DNA of 64,000 bases from Romboutsia_E sp900604535 (GCF_900604535.1 NZ_UWOT01000002.1:62001-126000); one strand, 5' to 3'; counted from the first letter of the stretch, positions 16,689-25,973 are shown. The notes: a model not told the origin generated them from the letters alone. Numbers and translations: made by a program.

Positions 16689-16697
16689 TGATATAAT
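16689..16697 (+). promoter_or_regulatory. Extended -10 promoter of helicase gene
   Basis: TGATATAAT (TG-n-TATAAT) at 16689-16697, 36 bases before the start codon. No clear -35 element is visible. Confidence 0.5.
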
Positions 16698-16732
16698 TAA
16701 TAATTACGTATATAAATGTAAGGTGGTATAAA

Positions 16733-18190
16733 ATGAATAATAATTTTGAAAAATTCAATTTAAATAAAGAAATTATAAAATCTTTAAATAATTTAAATTA
16801 TAAGGTTCCCTCAGAAGTTCAAAGTAAAACAATACCTGAACTTTTAGATAATAAAGATGTAATAGTAAAATCAAAAACTGGGAGTGGAAAAACTGCTAGT
16901 TTTGCAATTCCAATATGCGAAAGCATTGATATCAATAATAATAGCGTGCAAGCTTTAATAGTTGCTCCTACAAGAGAATTAGCACTTCAAATAAAAGAAG
17001 AGATATCTTCAATAGGAAGATTAAAAAAAATTAGGTGTAGTGCAATTTTTGGAAAACAACCAATAAAAGATCAAATTTTAGAACTAAAGCAAAGAGTACA
17101 TATAGTAGTAGCAACACCAGGTAGAATAATTGATCATATAGGTAGAAAAACCATATCATTAGATAATTTAAAATATTTTATAATAGATGAAGCAGATAAA
17201 ATGCTTAATAAAGGATTTGTAGATGATATGGAAAGTATATTTGTAAAACTACCACATAAATGCACAAGTGGGTTATTTTCTGCGACTATAGATGAGAATA
17301 TAAGTTTGATATGCAATAAATATATGGTAAACCCAATTTATATAGATATAAAGATTAATGAAAAAGAGGTATCACAAAAACAAATAATTGAAAAGTGTAT
17401 AAATGTAACTAAAGAAAATAGATATGAAACTTTAAAAAAGTTAATTTACAGTGAATCTCCTGACTCATTAATAATATTTGCTAATAAAAAAGATAGTGTA
17501 ATTGATTTATATAATAAAATGAAAAAAGATAAATTTTTAGTAAGGCAACTTCATGGTGATATGTCGCAAGAAAAGAGATTATATACAATAAAAGATTTTA
17601 AAGAACATAAATTTAATATAATGATATGTACAGATGTAGCTTCAAGAGGTATACATATAGATGATATATCCTTAGTAATAAATTATGATATTCCAAAGGA
17701 TAAAGAAAATTATGTACATAGAATAGGAAGAACTGGAAGGCAAAATAAGTTTGGAAAAGCAATAACACTAGTATCTCAAAATGAGGAAAAGTACTTAGAA
17801 GAAATAGAAAATTATACGAATAGAAAATTACATGAAATAGTTGAAATTAATGAAGAAGAAGTTAATATGGGAAGAGTCAGATTTAAAGAAATTGAAAGTA
17901 AACTTATAAAATTGAGAAATGATAAGAAGTATGAAAAAGATACAAATTCAGAAGTAACTAGAATTTATTTAAATGCAGGAAAGAAAAAGAAAATAAGAGT
18001 TATAGATATTGTTGGAACACTTAGCAATATTGAAGGAATAAATAATGAAGACATTGGAGTTGTAGAAGTTAAAGATTTGTGTTCTTATGTGGACTTATTA
18101 AATAATAAAGGAAGTAAATTTTTAAAGAAATATAAAGAGATAAGTATAAAGAAGAAACTTGTAAAAGTTAGAAAAGACAATAAAAATTAA
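16733..18190 (+). CDS. DEAD-box ATP-dependent RNA helicase, DbpA/YxiN type
   Basis: A 485-residue helicase. In order: the Q motif region (FNLNKEIIKSLNNLNY), Walker A SKTGSGKT, APTRELALQ, ATPGRIIDH, DEAD, SAT, then the second RecA lobe with HGDMSQEKR, DVASRGIH and HRIGRTGR. The C-terminal ~75 residues (TRIYLNAGKKKKIR ... DIVGTLSNIEGI) match the DbpA RNA-binding domain, which directs DbpA/YxiN to helix 92 of 23S rRNA. A role in 50S ribosome assembly is therefore likely. The alarmone synthetase gene starts 17 bases downstream in the same transcript. Confidence 0.9.
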   Translation: MNNNFEKFNLNKEIIKSLNNLNYKVPSEVQSKTIPELLDNKDVIVKSKTGSGKTASFAIPICESIDINNNSVQALIVAPTRELALQIKEEISSIGRLKKIRCSAIFGKQPIKDQILELKQRVHIVVATPGRIIDHIGRKTISLDNLKYFIIDEADKMLNKGFVDDMESIFVKLPHKCTSGLFSATIDENISLICNKYMVNPIYIDIKINEKEVSQKQIIEKCINVTKENRYETLKKLIYSESPDSLIIFANKKDSVIDLYNKMKKDKFLVRQLHGDMSQEKRLYTIKDFKEHKFNIMICTDVASRGIHIDDISLVINYDIPKDKENYVHRIGRTGRQNKFGKAITLVSQNEEKYLEEIENYTNRKLHEIVEINEEEVNMGRVRFKEIESKLIKLRNDKKYEKDTNSEVTRIYLNAGKKKKIRVIDIVGTLSNIEGINNEDIGVVEVKDLCSYVDLLNNKGSKFLKKYKEISIKKKLVKVRKDNKN

Positions 18191-18207
18191 ATTATAGGAG
18201 GACCTTG

Positions 18208-19071
18208 ATGCTTAACAAAGAACAATTTCTTGCCATGTATAAAATAGATGAAAAAGAATTAGCAGACTTAAATATAGATTGGCAGGATTTAGAAGCAATA
18301 TATGAAGATTTTATAAAATATAGACAAAGTTATGAAACACAAGCAGAGCTAATTGCAAATATATTAAGAGCTCAGCCTAAAGTTCACTCAGTAAAAACAA
18401 GAGTAAAAGATGCAAAACACTTAATTGAAAAAGTTATCAGAAAAACACCTGAAAGAAGGTCTAAGTATGGTAAGGATTTTAAATTTACTGTTGAAAATTA
18501 TAAAAATGAAATTACCGATTTATTGGGTATAAGAGTTATTCATATTTTCAAAGAGGACTGGGAAGAAATACATGAGTTTATAACTAGTATGTGGGATGTT
18601 ATGGAAATTGTTGCTAATATTAGAGAAGGTGATAATACTAAAGAATTTGAAGCAAAAAATATAGAGGTATGTTCTAGATTGTCAGGCTATAGATCAGTAC
18701 ATTATTTAATCGAGTCTTACCCTACAAACAAAAAACTTATAGCAGAAGTTCAAGTTAGAACTATCTTTGAAGAAGGATATGGAGAAATTGACCACCAACT
18801 TAGATATTCACATAATGATATACCTGAAATTTTAGGACAAAATTTAATGTTATTAAATAGGATTGCTGGAAGCTCAGATGAAATGGCGTCTTTGATAAAT
18901 ATGATGAGTAAAAGCTTTAAACAAGTTGAAATAGAATTTGAGGATAAATTAAGAGAAAAAGATAAAAAAATTAATAACTTAAAGGAAAAGATATTAGATA
19001 ATATAGACATATCAGATGTAGAAAAAGAAAGTTTAATACAAGATATTGATGAAATATTGAAAAAAGAGTAA
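18208..19071 (+). CDS. RelA/SpoT-domain (p)ppGpp synthetase, small alarmone synthetase type
   Basis: A 287-residue protein with a RelA/SpoT nucleotidyltransferase domain (about residues 45-205). Conserved elements are KTRVKDAKHLIEKVIRK, TDLLGIRVIHIF with the metal-binding Asp, SGYRSVHYLIE and AEVQVRTIFEEGYGEIDH. There is no HD hydrolase, TGS or ACT domain, so it is a synthetase-only enzyme. The C-terminal ~70 residues are a charged coiled coil, as in RelP/RelQ-type proteins that oligomerise. TAGGAGGA is spaced for the ATG at 18208 rather than the TTG one codon earlier. Co-transcription with the DbpA-type helicase suggests a link to ribosome assembly or stress. Confidence 0.88.
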   Translation: MLNKEQFLAMYKIDEKELADLNIDWQDLEAIYEDFIKYRQSYETQAELIANILRAQPKVHSVKTRVKDAKHLIEKVIRKTPERRSKYGKDFKFTVENYKNEITDLLGIRVIHIFKEDWEEIHEFITSMWDVMEIVANIREGDNTKEFEAKNIEVCSRLSGYRSVHYLIESYPTNKKLIAEVQVRTIFEEGYGEIDHQLRYSHNDIPEILGQNLMLLNRIAGSSDEMASLINMMSKSFKQVEIEFEDKLREKDKKINNLKEKILDNIDISDVEKESLIQDIDEILKKE

Positions 19072-19120
19072 AATAATGGGTATATTGGAATTAATTAAGC
19101 CAATATACCCATTATTTTTA
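19071..19120 (+). terminator. Intrinsic terminator of helicase/alarmone operon
   Basis: An 18-bp stem, AAATAATGGGTATATTGG (19071-19088) with its complement at 19100-19117, then T residues. Confidence 0.9.
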
Positions 19121-19151
19121 ATTAATTATGTTTTAATTTGAAAGGACATTT

Positions 19152-19643
19152 ATGGAAGATAATATAGAGATTATAAAAAAAGCTATGAAAGGTAATAAAA
19201 GAGCTTTTTATTATTTAATAAAAGAGTATACTGCTTATTTATATAAAATAGCGTATCTTCATACTAAACTTGAAGATGATGCAAAAAGTATCTTTGAAGA
19301 AACTGTGTATAATGGATTTAAAAATATACATAAATTGAAATCACCGTATAAATTTAAAATCTGGTTAACAAGAATTCTTATAAATGAAATAGATTATTTT
19401 TTAGAATCTGTAGGGATGGTTGAATTAGAATTTGAACTAGAAGAAGATAATATTGATTTATTTAAATCTATAGATATATTAGAATCTAAAGTTAAAAGTG
19501 TAATTATATTAAGGTATTATTGTAAGTTTAGTGTTAACGAAATAGCTGAAATTTTAGAATTAAACCCAAGTACAGTAGAGACATTTACAAGAAGGGCCTT
19601 TAAAGAAATTAAAAATCTTTTAAAGGAGGATTGTATATGTTAG
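19152..19643 (+). CDS. ECF-like RNA polymerase sigma factor
   Basis: A 163-residue sigma-70 family protein with region 2 (about residues 8-85; AFYYLIKEYTAYLYKIAYLHT and the hydrophobic IWLTRILINE) and region 4 (about residues 105-160; ILRYYCKFSVNEIAEILEL, then the helix NPSTVETFTRRAFKEIK). Region 1.1 and region 3 are missing, as in ECF sigma factors. AAAGGA precedes the ATG. The last 7 bases overlap the next gene, a single-pass membrane protein, the standard arrangement of an ECF sigma and its anti-sigma factor. The divergent region 2 suggests a minor ECF group. The target promoter is not evident. Confidence 0.85.
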   Translation: MEDNIEIIKKAMKGNKRAFYYLIKEYTAYLYKIAYLHTKLEDDAKSIFEETVYNGFKNIHKLKSPYKFKIWLTRILINEIDYFLESVGMVELEFELEEDNIDLFKSIDILESKVKSVIILRYYCKFSVNEIAEILELNPSTVETFTRRAFKEIKNLLKEDCIC

Positions 19644-20401
19644 AAAGAATTGACTTTGACAGTATTGATATAGATAAAAGAACAAAATTTGAAATAAAAG
19701 AAGATATAAAATCTTTTAATATAAATTTAGATATTGTAGATAGTATTGAAATTCCAAACCTAAACTCTACAACAAAAAAATGTATAAAAAAAGCAGTAAA
19801 AGAAAGATATGAATTTGATAAAGTTATAATTGGTAATATTCTTATTTTTTCTATGTTAATATTCAGCATGGTATCTTTATACAATCCTATATTAACTTAT
19901 AAAATACCACCAGTGTATAAGTTTTTTAAAAATATAAATGAGTCACTTAATATAGATTTTATAGTTGACTTATTAGGATTTGACAATATTATACCAAAGG
20001 TTGATTTAGATGAATCTGGGAAGTTACAAATAATTGAAGATCCAAATCTTATAAAAGAAGATGAAGTTAAAGCTCCAACAAGTTCAAAAGAAGCTTTAAA
20101 CTTAATACATTCTATGGCGAATACTCTTGTTGAAGCCCAACATAAATGGGGTAGCACAGAAGTTACACCAAAAACTATAGAAATAGCATTAAAAAGTGTT
20201 GAACTTATAGATGATGATCATGACAGAATCTACTTAAGAAATGCATTAAATAAGTGGTCTGAAGGTAATTTTTCAAATGGAGTAGATTTACATAACTATG
20301 TTTGGGATATGTTAGATGGAAGTATTGGAATTGCAGAAGAATTAGATGAACTAATGATTGAAAAAATATTAAAAAATCATTTTAATAATAAAAATGAATA
20401 A
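19637..20401 (+). CDS. Putative membrane-bound anti-sigma factor
   Basis: A 254-residue protein. A cytoplasmic N-terminus (~60 residues, acidic) is followed by one membrane segment at about residues 66-86 and an extracytoplasmic domain of about 165 residues. The latter contains SSKEALNLIHSMANTLVEAQHKWGSTEVTP and further helices, with no catalytic motif I recognise. No ZAS/HxxxCxxC zinc motif is present in the N-terminus. AGGAGGA inside the sigma gene gives good spacing to the ATG at 19637; a TTG two codons upstream is less likely. The anti-sigma role is inferred from topology and the 7-base overlap. Confidence 0.7.
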   Translation: MLERIDFDSIDIDKRTKFEIKEDIKSFNINLDIVDSIEIPNLNSTTKKCIKKAVKERYEFDKVIIGNILIFSMLIFSMVSLYNPILTYKIPPVYKFFKNINESLNIDFIVDLLGFDNIIPKVDLDESGKLQIIEDPNLIKEDEVKAPTSSKEALNLIHSMANTLVEAQHKWGSTEVTPKTIEIALKSVELIDDDHDRIYLRNALNKWSEGNFSNGVDLHNYVWDMLDGSIGIAEELDELMIEKILKNHFNNKNE

Positions 20402-20403
20402 TA

Positions 20404-20448
20404 AAAATGGAATATCTTATAGAAAGAATGAGATATTCCATTTTAATT
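20404..20448. terminator. Bidirectional terminator
   Basis: AAAATGGAATATCT (20404-20417) pairs with AGATATTCCATTTT (20431-20444) between convergent genes. Confidence 0.85.
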
Positions 20449-21063
20449 TATTATAATTTTTATTATATTAATAGATGCTAGTATAAATAGTAAAATATCT
20501 AAAATTTGCAAAATTTTTCTGGTATTAAAGTTAAATTTTAGTAAATACTTAGCGATTCTAGGGATTATATATTTTACTAAAATGCAAAATGATATAATAA
20601 TTAGAGATATTTCAATCCAAAGAAAATTTTCTGGCAGATTAAGATTTAATTTAAATGGAATATCTATTAAAAATAAGATTAATAATGATATTGCAATAGA
20701 TGAATAAATTAAACTTTTATTTTCTTCATATCTTACAATATATTTTTCAAAAAAAACTTTATCTGGAGAATAAGATAAGTAATCTAATATTTTTTCTGGA
20801 CTAATAAAAACAAAATTATTATTGTAGACACCAACTTCAACTAGATACATAGTTATTTCTTTATTATTTGAGTGTAGAGGATATTTATATACTTTTATAA
20901 TTCTATGAATGCTTTTATCAATTGCATCTCTTAGTGTTTTAGCAATAACCCTATTTATATCTTCATTTTCATTAACTGTAGCTTCATAATAATAGCTATT
21001 ATCATGAAAGAGTATATTTCCATCTTGATTTTGAATAATGATTCCAATTATCTTGCTACTCAT
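20443..21063 (-). CDS. Membrane protein with soluble N-terminal domain, unknown function
   Basis: A 206-residue protein. Residues 1 to about 112 are soluble, starting SKIIGIIIQNQDGNILFHDNSY, loosely like the first strands of a NUDIX fold but without a NUDIX box. Three hydrophobic segments follow (about 117-137, 148-167 and 185-205). The family is not recognised. GAGGTGA precedes the ATG on the minus strand. Monocistronic and divergent from the PfkB kinase gene, with a 236-base spacer in which I see no other feature. Confidence 0.6.
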   Translation of the reverse strand: MSSKIIGIIIQNQDGNILFHDNSYYYEATVNENEDINRVIAKTLRDAIDKSIHRIIKVYKYPLHSNNKEITMYLVEVGVYNNNFVFISPEKILDYLSYSPDKVFFEKYIVRYEENKSLIYSSIAISLLILFLIDIPFKLNLNLPENFLWIEISLIIISFCILVKYIIPRIAKYLLKFNFNTRKILQILDILLFILASINIIKIIIN

Positions 21064-21299
21064 AAAATCACCTCTACTTATAATTATAATATAAGAGTTT
21101 TATTTAGTGCATATATTTATGATATTATAATTATATATGAATTATTAAATAGTAGTATAAAAGTTAATAAATTATTTAAATTTAAAAAGGATATTATCAA
21201 ATTAATAACGAAATAATAAATTTCAATAATGATTTATTTTATTGATTAAGCCATAGACAATATATAAAATTATATTAAAAAGAAAATAGGGGGCAATGT

Positions 21300-22202
21300 A
21301 TGAAAACTTTAATTATAGGTAATGTTTATGTTGATATAATAATCAATGTAGATCATCTGCCTAAGACTGGTGATGATATTGTGTGTAAAAAACATATTGT
21401 TACTGTTGGTGGATGTGCTTATAATGTAGCAACAATATTAAAAAACTTTAACATAGACCATACATTAGTATTTCCTGTAGGAAATGGAATATATGGAAGT
21501 ATAATAGAAAATGAAGTTATAAAGAGTGGTTATAAACCTAATATTAAAGTAGATAGCGGAGATAATGGGTACTGTATGTGCTTAGTTGAAGAAAGTGGAG
21601 AAAGAAGTTTTATAACTGTTAAAGGGATTGAAACTAATTATAGTGAGTCTTGGTTTGAAGGTATAAACCCAGATGACTATAAAAATATATATATATCAGG
21701 TTATGAAATGGAAGGCGAAAGTGGACAAATAATATCTAACTGGATAAGTAAATTAGAAGACAAAAATATATTCTTTGCTCCTGGTCCTAGAATGGGAGAA
21801 ATAGAAAAAGAAACCTTAGATAAGATACTAAAACTTAGACCTATAATACATATAAATGAAGAGGAAGCGTTATCATTTACTAATAAAAAAAGTATTGTTG
21901 AAGCAGCTAGAGCTATAAATAAAATTACAAAAAATACAGTTTTTATAACTCTAGGAAAAGATGGAGTTATGTGTGCTAACAATTGTGAGTATAGATTTGT
22001 TGATAGTTTTGATAGTGAAATTAAAAATACAATAGGTGCAGGAGATAGTCATATGGGGGCTATTATAGTTGGATATTCTATGGGTTATAATCTAGGTGAC
22101 TGTTGCTATTTTGCTAATAAAGTAGCCTCAAAAGTTGTATCAATAGAAGAAAGCAGGCTAGAAGAAAAATATTTTGATATTAAAGAATATAACATAATAT
22201 AA
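21300..22202 (+). CDS. PfkB-family carbohydrate/nucleoside kinase
   Basis: A 300-residue ribokinase-fold protein. It begins with the typical IGNVYVDIIINVDHLPKTGDD, carries the first PfkB signature as VGGCAYNVATIL, and near the C-terminus has NTIGAGDSHMGAII, with the catalytic aspartate of the GAGD anion hole. ATP-dependent phosphorylation of a sugar or nucleoside is expected; the substrate cannot be assigned. GGGGGCAATG: the ribosome site is only four bases from the ATG. The downstream gene is unrelated. Confidence 0.88.
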   Translation: MKTLIIGNVYVDIIINVDHLPKTGDDIVCKKHIVTVGGCAYNVATILKNFNIDHTLVFPVGNGIYGSIIENEVIKSGYKPNIKVDSGDNGYCMCLVEESGERSFITVKGIETNYSESWFEGINPDDYKNIYISGYEMEGESGQIISNWISKLEDKNIFFAPGPRMGEIEKETLDKILKLRPIIHINEEEALSFTNKKSIVEAARAINKITKNTVFITLGKDGVMCANNCEYRFVDSFDSEIKNTIGAGDSHMGAIIVGYSMGYNLGDCCYFANKVASKVVSIEESRLEEKYFDIKEYNII

Positions 22203-22343
22203 ATGATTATATAAAATTAGTAGTATAAAATTAAAAAGTTCTTACTATAATTTATAATAAATTATACTTTATGGAATATTATTATAATTATTTTAATATA
22301 AAGATTAAAATAAAATTTATTTAAATTATGGGAAGGATGCTAT

Positions 22344-22982
22344 ATGAGTAATTTATATAATGAAAGATTAAATAAAAGATACAAGTACATAGTTGGAATT
22401 TTGATTGTAATTATGATTACATGTGTATATTTTATATTCTTTTCTGAAGGAAATGCATCTGAAAGTGAAGCAAAAGATATAATAAGTAAAATTGATAAAG
22501 GATACGATATAATAGTAACTAGTGACAATTATGTGGTAGGCGATAATACTTATTATACAGTTCATGCTAATATAAAGGATAATGAGAGCTATAGTAATAT
22601 ATTTTCAGTTGGAGAAAAAAATTGCTATAGAGTAAATACTAGTTACTATAATGTTGAAAATCAAGATATTTGGTATGCAAGGTATTGTGTAGATAAAGAA
22701 AGTAAGGTTGTTTATATAGAATTTAGAGATAATCCCAAAAGATTAATAAGATACTCTGATTATAATGAAAATATAAACTATGCACTTGATATAATTAAAA
22801 AAAAAATAGGTTCAAATATACCTAATGTTGACGTTACTGTAGAAGGTGATATATATACAATACATATATATGAAGTTGTAAAAAATGAAGATGAAAGTCA
22901 TACAGCAACAATAGGATGGTATGATTTTAATGTTAAAAATAAAGAAGTAAAAGATGTAATGAGTGAAGAAGTATTGAATTAA
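22344..22982 (+). CDS. Membrane-anchored protein with PepSY-like repeats, unknown function
   Basis: A 212-residue protein. A short basic N-terminus is followed by one membrane segment (about residues 14-32) and an extracytoplasmic part. That part contains two segments beginning SEAKDIISKI and YALDIIKKKIG, each followed by beta strands, like PepSY or DUF5590-type domains, though the match is by pattern only. GGAAGG precedes the ATG. A terminator follows. Function unknown. Confidence 0.6.
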   Translation: MSNLYNERLNKRYKYIVGILIVIMITCVYFIFFSEGNASESEAKDIISKIDKGYDIIVTSDNYVVGDNTYYTVHANIKDNESYSNIFSVGEKNCYRVNTSYYNVENQDIWYARYCVDKESKVVYIEFRDNPKRLIRYSDYNENINYALDIIKKKIGSNIPNVDVTVEGDIYTIHIYEVVKNEDESHTATIGWYDFNVKNKEVKDVMSEEVLN

Positions 22983-22999
22983 ATTATATATAATATATT

Positions 23000-23044
23000 A
23001 AAGAGCAGTGTATTAGAGGTATATTCTAATATCTGCTTTTTTTG
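23000..23044 (+). terminator. Intrinsic terminator
   Basis: AAAGAGCAGTGTATTAGA (23000-23017) pairs imperfectly (one bulge) with TCTAATATCTGCTTT (23025-23039), then T residues. Confidence 0.75.
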
Positions 23045-23081
23045 TATATTAATTTACTATATAAGTATTTTTAAAGCTATT

Positions 23082-23110
23082 TTGAAAATAACATAGTTTT
23101 TACAGATAAT
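23082..23110 (+). promoter_or_regulatory. Sigma-A promoter of alaX-like gene
   Basis: TTGAAA (23082-23087), 17-base spacer, GATAAT (23105-23110); 61 bases before the start codon. Confidence 0.6.
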
Positions 23111-23170
23111 ATATAGTATTATATTATTCATAAAATTTACATAGGAAATTAAGAGAGGAAATATTGAAAG

Positions 23171-24364
23171 ATGGAAAAATTATTTTATAAAGATCAGTAT
23201 ATAAAAAATTTTACAGCTAATATATTAGAAATAAAAGAAATAGATAAAAAATTTCATATATATTTAGATAAAACTGCATTTTTCCCTGGTGGAGGAGGAC
23301 AGTTTTGTGATTTAGGTGAGATAGATGGAAATAAAGTGTTTAATGTATATGAAGAAGATGGAAAAATATATCATGTTTTAGATATAAAACCAAAAGATAG
23401 TTTAGTAAAATGTAGTATAGACTGGGATAGAAGAGAAGATGGTATGCATCAACACTTTGCTCAACATGTATTGTCAGGATGTTTTTATACTAAATATAAA
23501 GCTAATACAACAGGAATTCATATAGGAAAGGATTTTAGTACTGTTGATATAAAAGGATATTTAGAGGAAGATCAGATTAGAAATATAGAAATATATGCAA
23601 ATGAAGTCATAAGACAAAATATACCATTAACTATATTAACACCAAGTAAAGAAGAATTAGATAATATATATTTAAGAAGAGATTTACCTAATACTGATGA
23701 AGAAATAAGAATTGTTAAAATTGGAGATCTTGATATTAATGCTTGTTGTGGTGTACATCCAAAATCTACAGGAGAGCTTAGATTAATAAAAATTAAAAGA
23801 TGGGAAAAAAATAGACAATCTACAAGAATAGAGTTCTTATCAGGAAAAAGAGCAATAGATGATGTATTAAGAAGAGATATATACTTAACCAAAGCTTGTA
23901 AATATTTAAAATCTAAGGAAGAAGATTTATTAAAGGCAATAAATAACTTAGAAGAAAAAATAGATAAAGTTATAAAAGATAGAAAAAAATTAGAGAATAT
24001 AGTATCAAAATATGAAGAAAAAGAACTTATAGAAAGTGGTAAATTAATAAATGATATAATAGTTATAAGTAAAATATATGAAAATGAAGATATTAGATAT
24101 ATAAGTAAGCTTGTTAATAAAATTACAGAAGAACATAAAAATATTGTTTTATTAATTGGTAATGATAGTAAGGAAAAAGTAAATTTAGTTTTTGCTAGTT
24201 CTAAAGATTTAAAAGACTTAAATATGAATAGTTTAATAAAAAAAGTATTACCTGTAGTAAATGGTAAAGGTGGAGGTAGTTCTAACTTAGCCCAAGGAGC
24301 AGGAAGTAATAATGAAAATCTTGATGAAGCAATAAAATTAGCAATTAAGATTATAAAAAATTAA
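23171..24364 (+). CDS. Alanyl-tRNA editing protein, AlaX-L type
   Basis: A 397-residue free-standing homologue of the AlaRS editing half. The metal-binding HxxxH is HFAQH in MHQHFAQHVLSGCF; the second metal site is in CCGVHPKSTGEL, the counterpart of CxGTH. A coiled coil spans about residues 245-290. The C-terminal DHHA1-like domain ends with NGKGGGSSNLAQGAG. It hydrolyses Ser- or Gly-tRNA-Ala made in error by AlaRS. The second site reads C-C-G-V-H instead of C-G-G-T-H; the zinc ligands Cys and His are retained. The small membrane gene starts 15 bases downstream. Confidence 0.88.
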   Translation: MEKLFYKDQYIKNFTANILEIKEIDKKFHIYLDKTAFFPGGGGQFCDLGEIDGNKVFNVYEEDGKIYHVLDIKPKDSLVKCSIDWDRREDGMHQHFAQHVLSGCFYTKYKANTTGIHIGKDFSTVDIKGYLEEDQIRNIEIYANEVIRQNIPLTILTPSKEELDNIYLRRDLPNTDEEIRIVKIGDLDINACCGVHPKSTGELRLIKIKRWEKNRQSTRIEFLSGKRAIDDVLRRDIYLTKACKYLKSKEEDLLKAINNLEEKIDKVIKDRKKLENIVSKYEEKELIESGKLINDIIVISKIYENEDIRYISKLVNKITEEHKNIVLLIGNDSKEKVNLVFASSKDLKDLNMNSLIKKVLPVVNGKGGGSSNLAQGAGSNNENLDEAIKLAIKIIKN

Positions 24365-24379
24365 TACGAGGAGTTTAAT

Positions 24380-24694
24380 ATGGGAGAATTATTTATTATA
24401 TTTTTAGCAGTTATTATATTAGATATAATTTCAGTTATAATGTTATTTTCTAAAAAGGGAAAGTTTGTTAAGGACAGTATTTTAATGTATATAATAAGTA
24501 TATATGGATTAATATTAGCTTATATTCAATATACATCAGGTCCAAGTAATGATATATTAACAAAGGTACTAAGCTTATTTTATGTAGTATGCTTTATAGG
24601 TAGTTTAATATTAAAGAAAAATAATTTTTACTTAAGTAGATTGTTGTTAGGTTTTTCGCTAATTTGTTCAACAATAACTGTATTTTTTATTTAA
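24380..24694 (+). CDS. Small four-TM membrane protein, unknown function
   Basis: A 104-residue, almost entirely hydrophobic protein with four predicted membrane segments (about residues 3-21, 32-50, 58-76 and 82-103) and only short charged loops. It starts 15 bases after alaX with GAGGAG upstream, so it is probably co-transcribed. No family recognised. Confidence 0.65.
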   Translation: MGELFIIFLAVIILDIISVIMLFSKKGKFVKDSILMYIISIYGLILAYIQYTSGPSNDILTKVLSLFYVVCFIGSLILKKNNFYLSRLLLGFSLICSTITVFFI

Positions 24695-24738
24695 TATGAT
24701 TAAAATTGACTATATACAATAAATATGTTATTATAAAC

Positions 24739-24778
24739 AAAATGCTCTGTATATCATTGATAAACAGAGCATTTTTAT
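24739..24778 (+). terminator. Intrinsic terminator
   Basis: AAAATGCTCTGT (24739-24750) pairs with ACAGAGCATTTT (24764-24775). Confidence 0.87.
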
Positions 24779-24823
24779 TGTTAAATAGGACGTAATATAG
24801 ATTATATGGAAGGTGAATCTAAT

Positions 24824-25972
24824 ATGAAAAAAGAAATATTCAATGGAGCTAAGTTAAAAATTGCAAGAATATACAGAGGTAAAACCGTAGATCAACTTGC
24901 AAAAGAAGTTAATATAAATAAAAAAGATATAATTGCATTTGAAGAAAATAAGTATAAGCCAACTCATGAAAACACAATGAAGTTATCAATAAATTTACAG
25001 TTTCCAAGAGAGTACTTTTTTAAAAATGAGAATATGAAAGTTACAGTAGATAGTAGCCACTTTAATCCTCAATCGACTATACCTAGAAATGAAGAAATAT
25101 CATATAGAGAAAAGTTAATAATGACACATAAAATATACACATTTATGCAAGGTTATATAAAGTTCCCAGAACTTAATTTACCAAATAACTTAAGTAGAAA
25201 TGACGATGTAGAAGAGATGGCTAACAAAACTAGACGATATTGGGGATTAGGTGATGGAGCAATAGGGAATATGGTAAGCTTGTTAGAAAGCAATGGTGTA
25301 CTTTTATCGGGTATAAATATAGATAGAAAAGGTGCATCACCATATACTCAAAAGCAAACTTTAAATAAAGTAAGTCAATATGTGGTTGCTCTAGGTAATG
25401 ATAAAAAATCTGCTACAACTAGAAATTATGATCTAGCATATGAGCTAGCATATATAATATCAAATGAATTAAATATACCATCTAAGAAATTTAATGCGGA
25501 TGAATTTGCTTGTGCATTTTTATTACCAAAAGACACATTCTTAGAAGATTTAACTAACCCTAATGAATTAGACTTTTATGTAGAAATGAAGGCTAAATGG
25601 TTAGTTCCAATTTCGACGATGATATTTAGGGCATATACATTAGGTGCTATAAATTATAAGAAATATAATTTCTTAATGAATGAGATGAATAAAAAAGGAT
25701 GGCTTAAAAAAGAGCCTTTAGATGATAATATAAAAGGGATTGCACCACAGACACTAAAAACTGCAGTTGAATTACTATTTGAAAATAATATAATGAGTAA
25801 GAATACATTAATAGATAATTTATGTAATTTCGGTATAAATATGTATCCAGAAGATATAGAGTTATTAATAGGATTAAAAGAAGGAACTTTAGGTGTTAAA
25901 ATTAATAAAAGTAAAGAAAATAAAAATAACAACGTTAAAGTTGTAGACTTTAAAAATAAAAAAAGAAAATAA
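24824..25972 (+). CDS. XRE-type regulator fused to degenerate ImmA/IrrE (M78-like) domain
   Basis: A 382-residue protein. An N-terminal helix-turn-helix of the XRE type (about residues 5-60: GAKLKIARIYRGKTVDQLAKE, VNINKKDIIAFEE) is followed by an ImmA/IrrE-type domain (about residues 75-270). In active members the zinc motif is HELGH; here the same position reads YELAY (residues 206-210), so both histidines are tyrosines while the Glu and the following ADEFACAFLLP segment are kept. Proteolysis is therefore unlikely, and the domain may be a sensor or binding module. GGAAGGTG favours this ATG over one six codons upstream. A basic Lys/Asn-rich tail ends the protein. Monocistronic. Confidence 0.85.
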   Translation: MKKEIFNGAKLKIARIYRGKTVDQLAKEVNINKKDIIAFEENKYKPTHENTMKLSINLQFPREYFFKNENMKVTVDSSHFNPQSTIPRNEEISYREKLIMTHKIYTFMQGYIKFPELNLPNNLSRNDDVEEMANKTRRYWGLGDGAIGNMVSLLESNGVLLSGINIDRKGASPYTQKQTLNKVSQYVVALGNDKKSATTRNYDLAYELAYIISNELNIPSKKFNADEFACAFLLPKDTFLEDLTNPNELDFYVEMKAKWLVPISTMIFRAYTLGAINYKKYNFLMNEMNKKGWLKKEPLDDNIKGIAPQTLKTAVELLFENNIMSKNTLIDNLCNFGINMYPEDIELLIGLKEGTLGVKINKSKENKNNNVKVVDFKNKKRK

Positions 25973-25973
25973 A

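Noticed and set aside
21004..21216. 70-codon frame in the gap upstream of the PfkB gene
   Set aside because: Overlaps the start of the minus-strand membrane protein gene, lacks a ribosome site and resembles translated AT-rich spacer.
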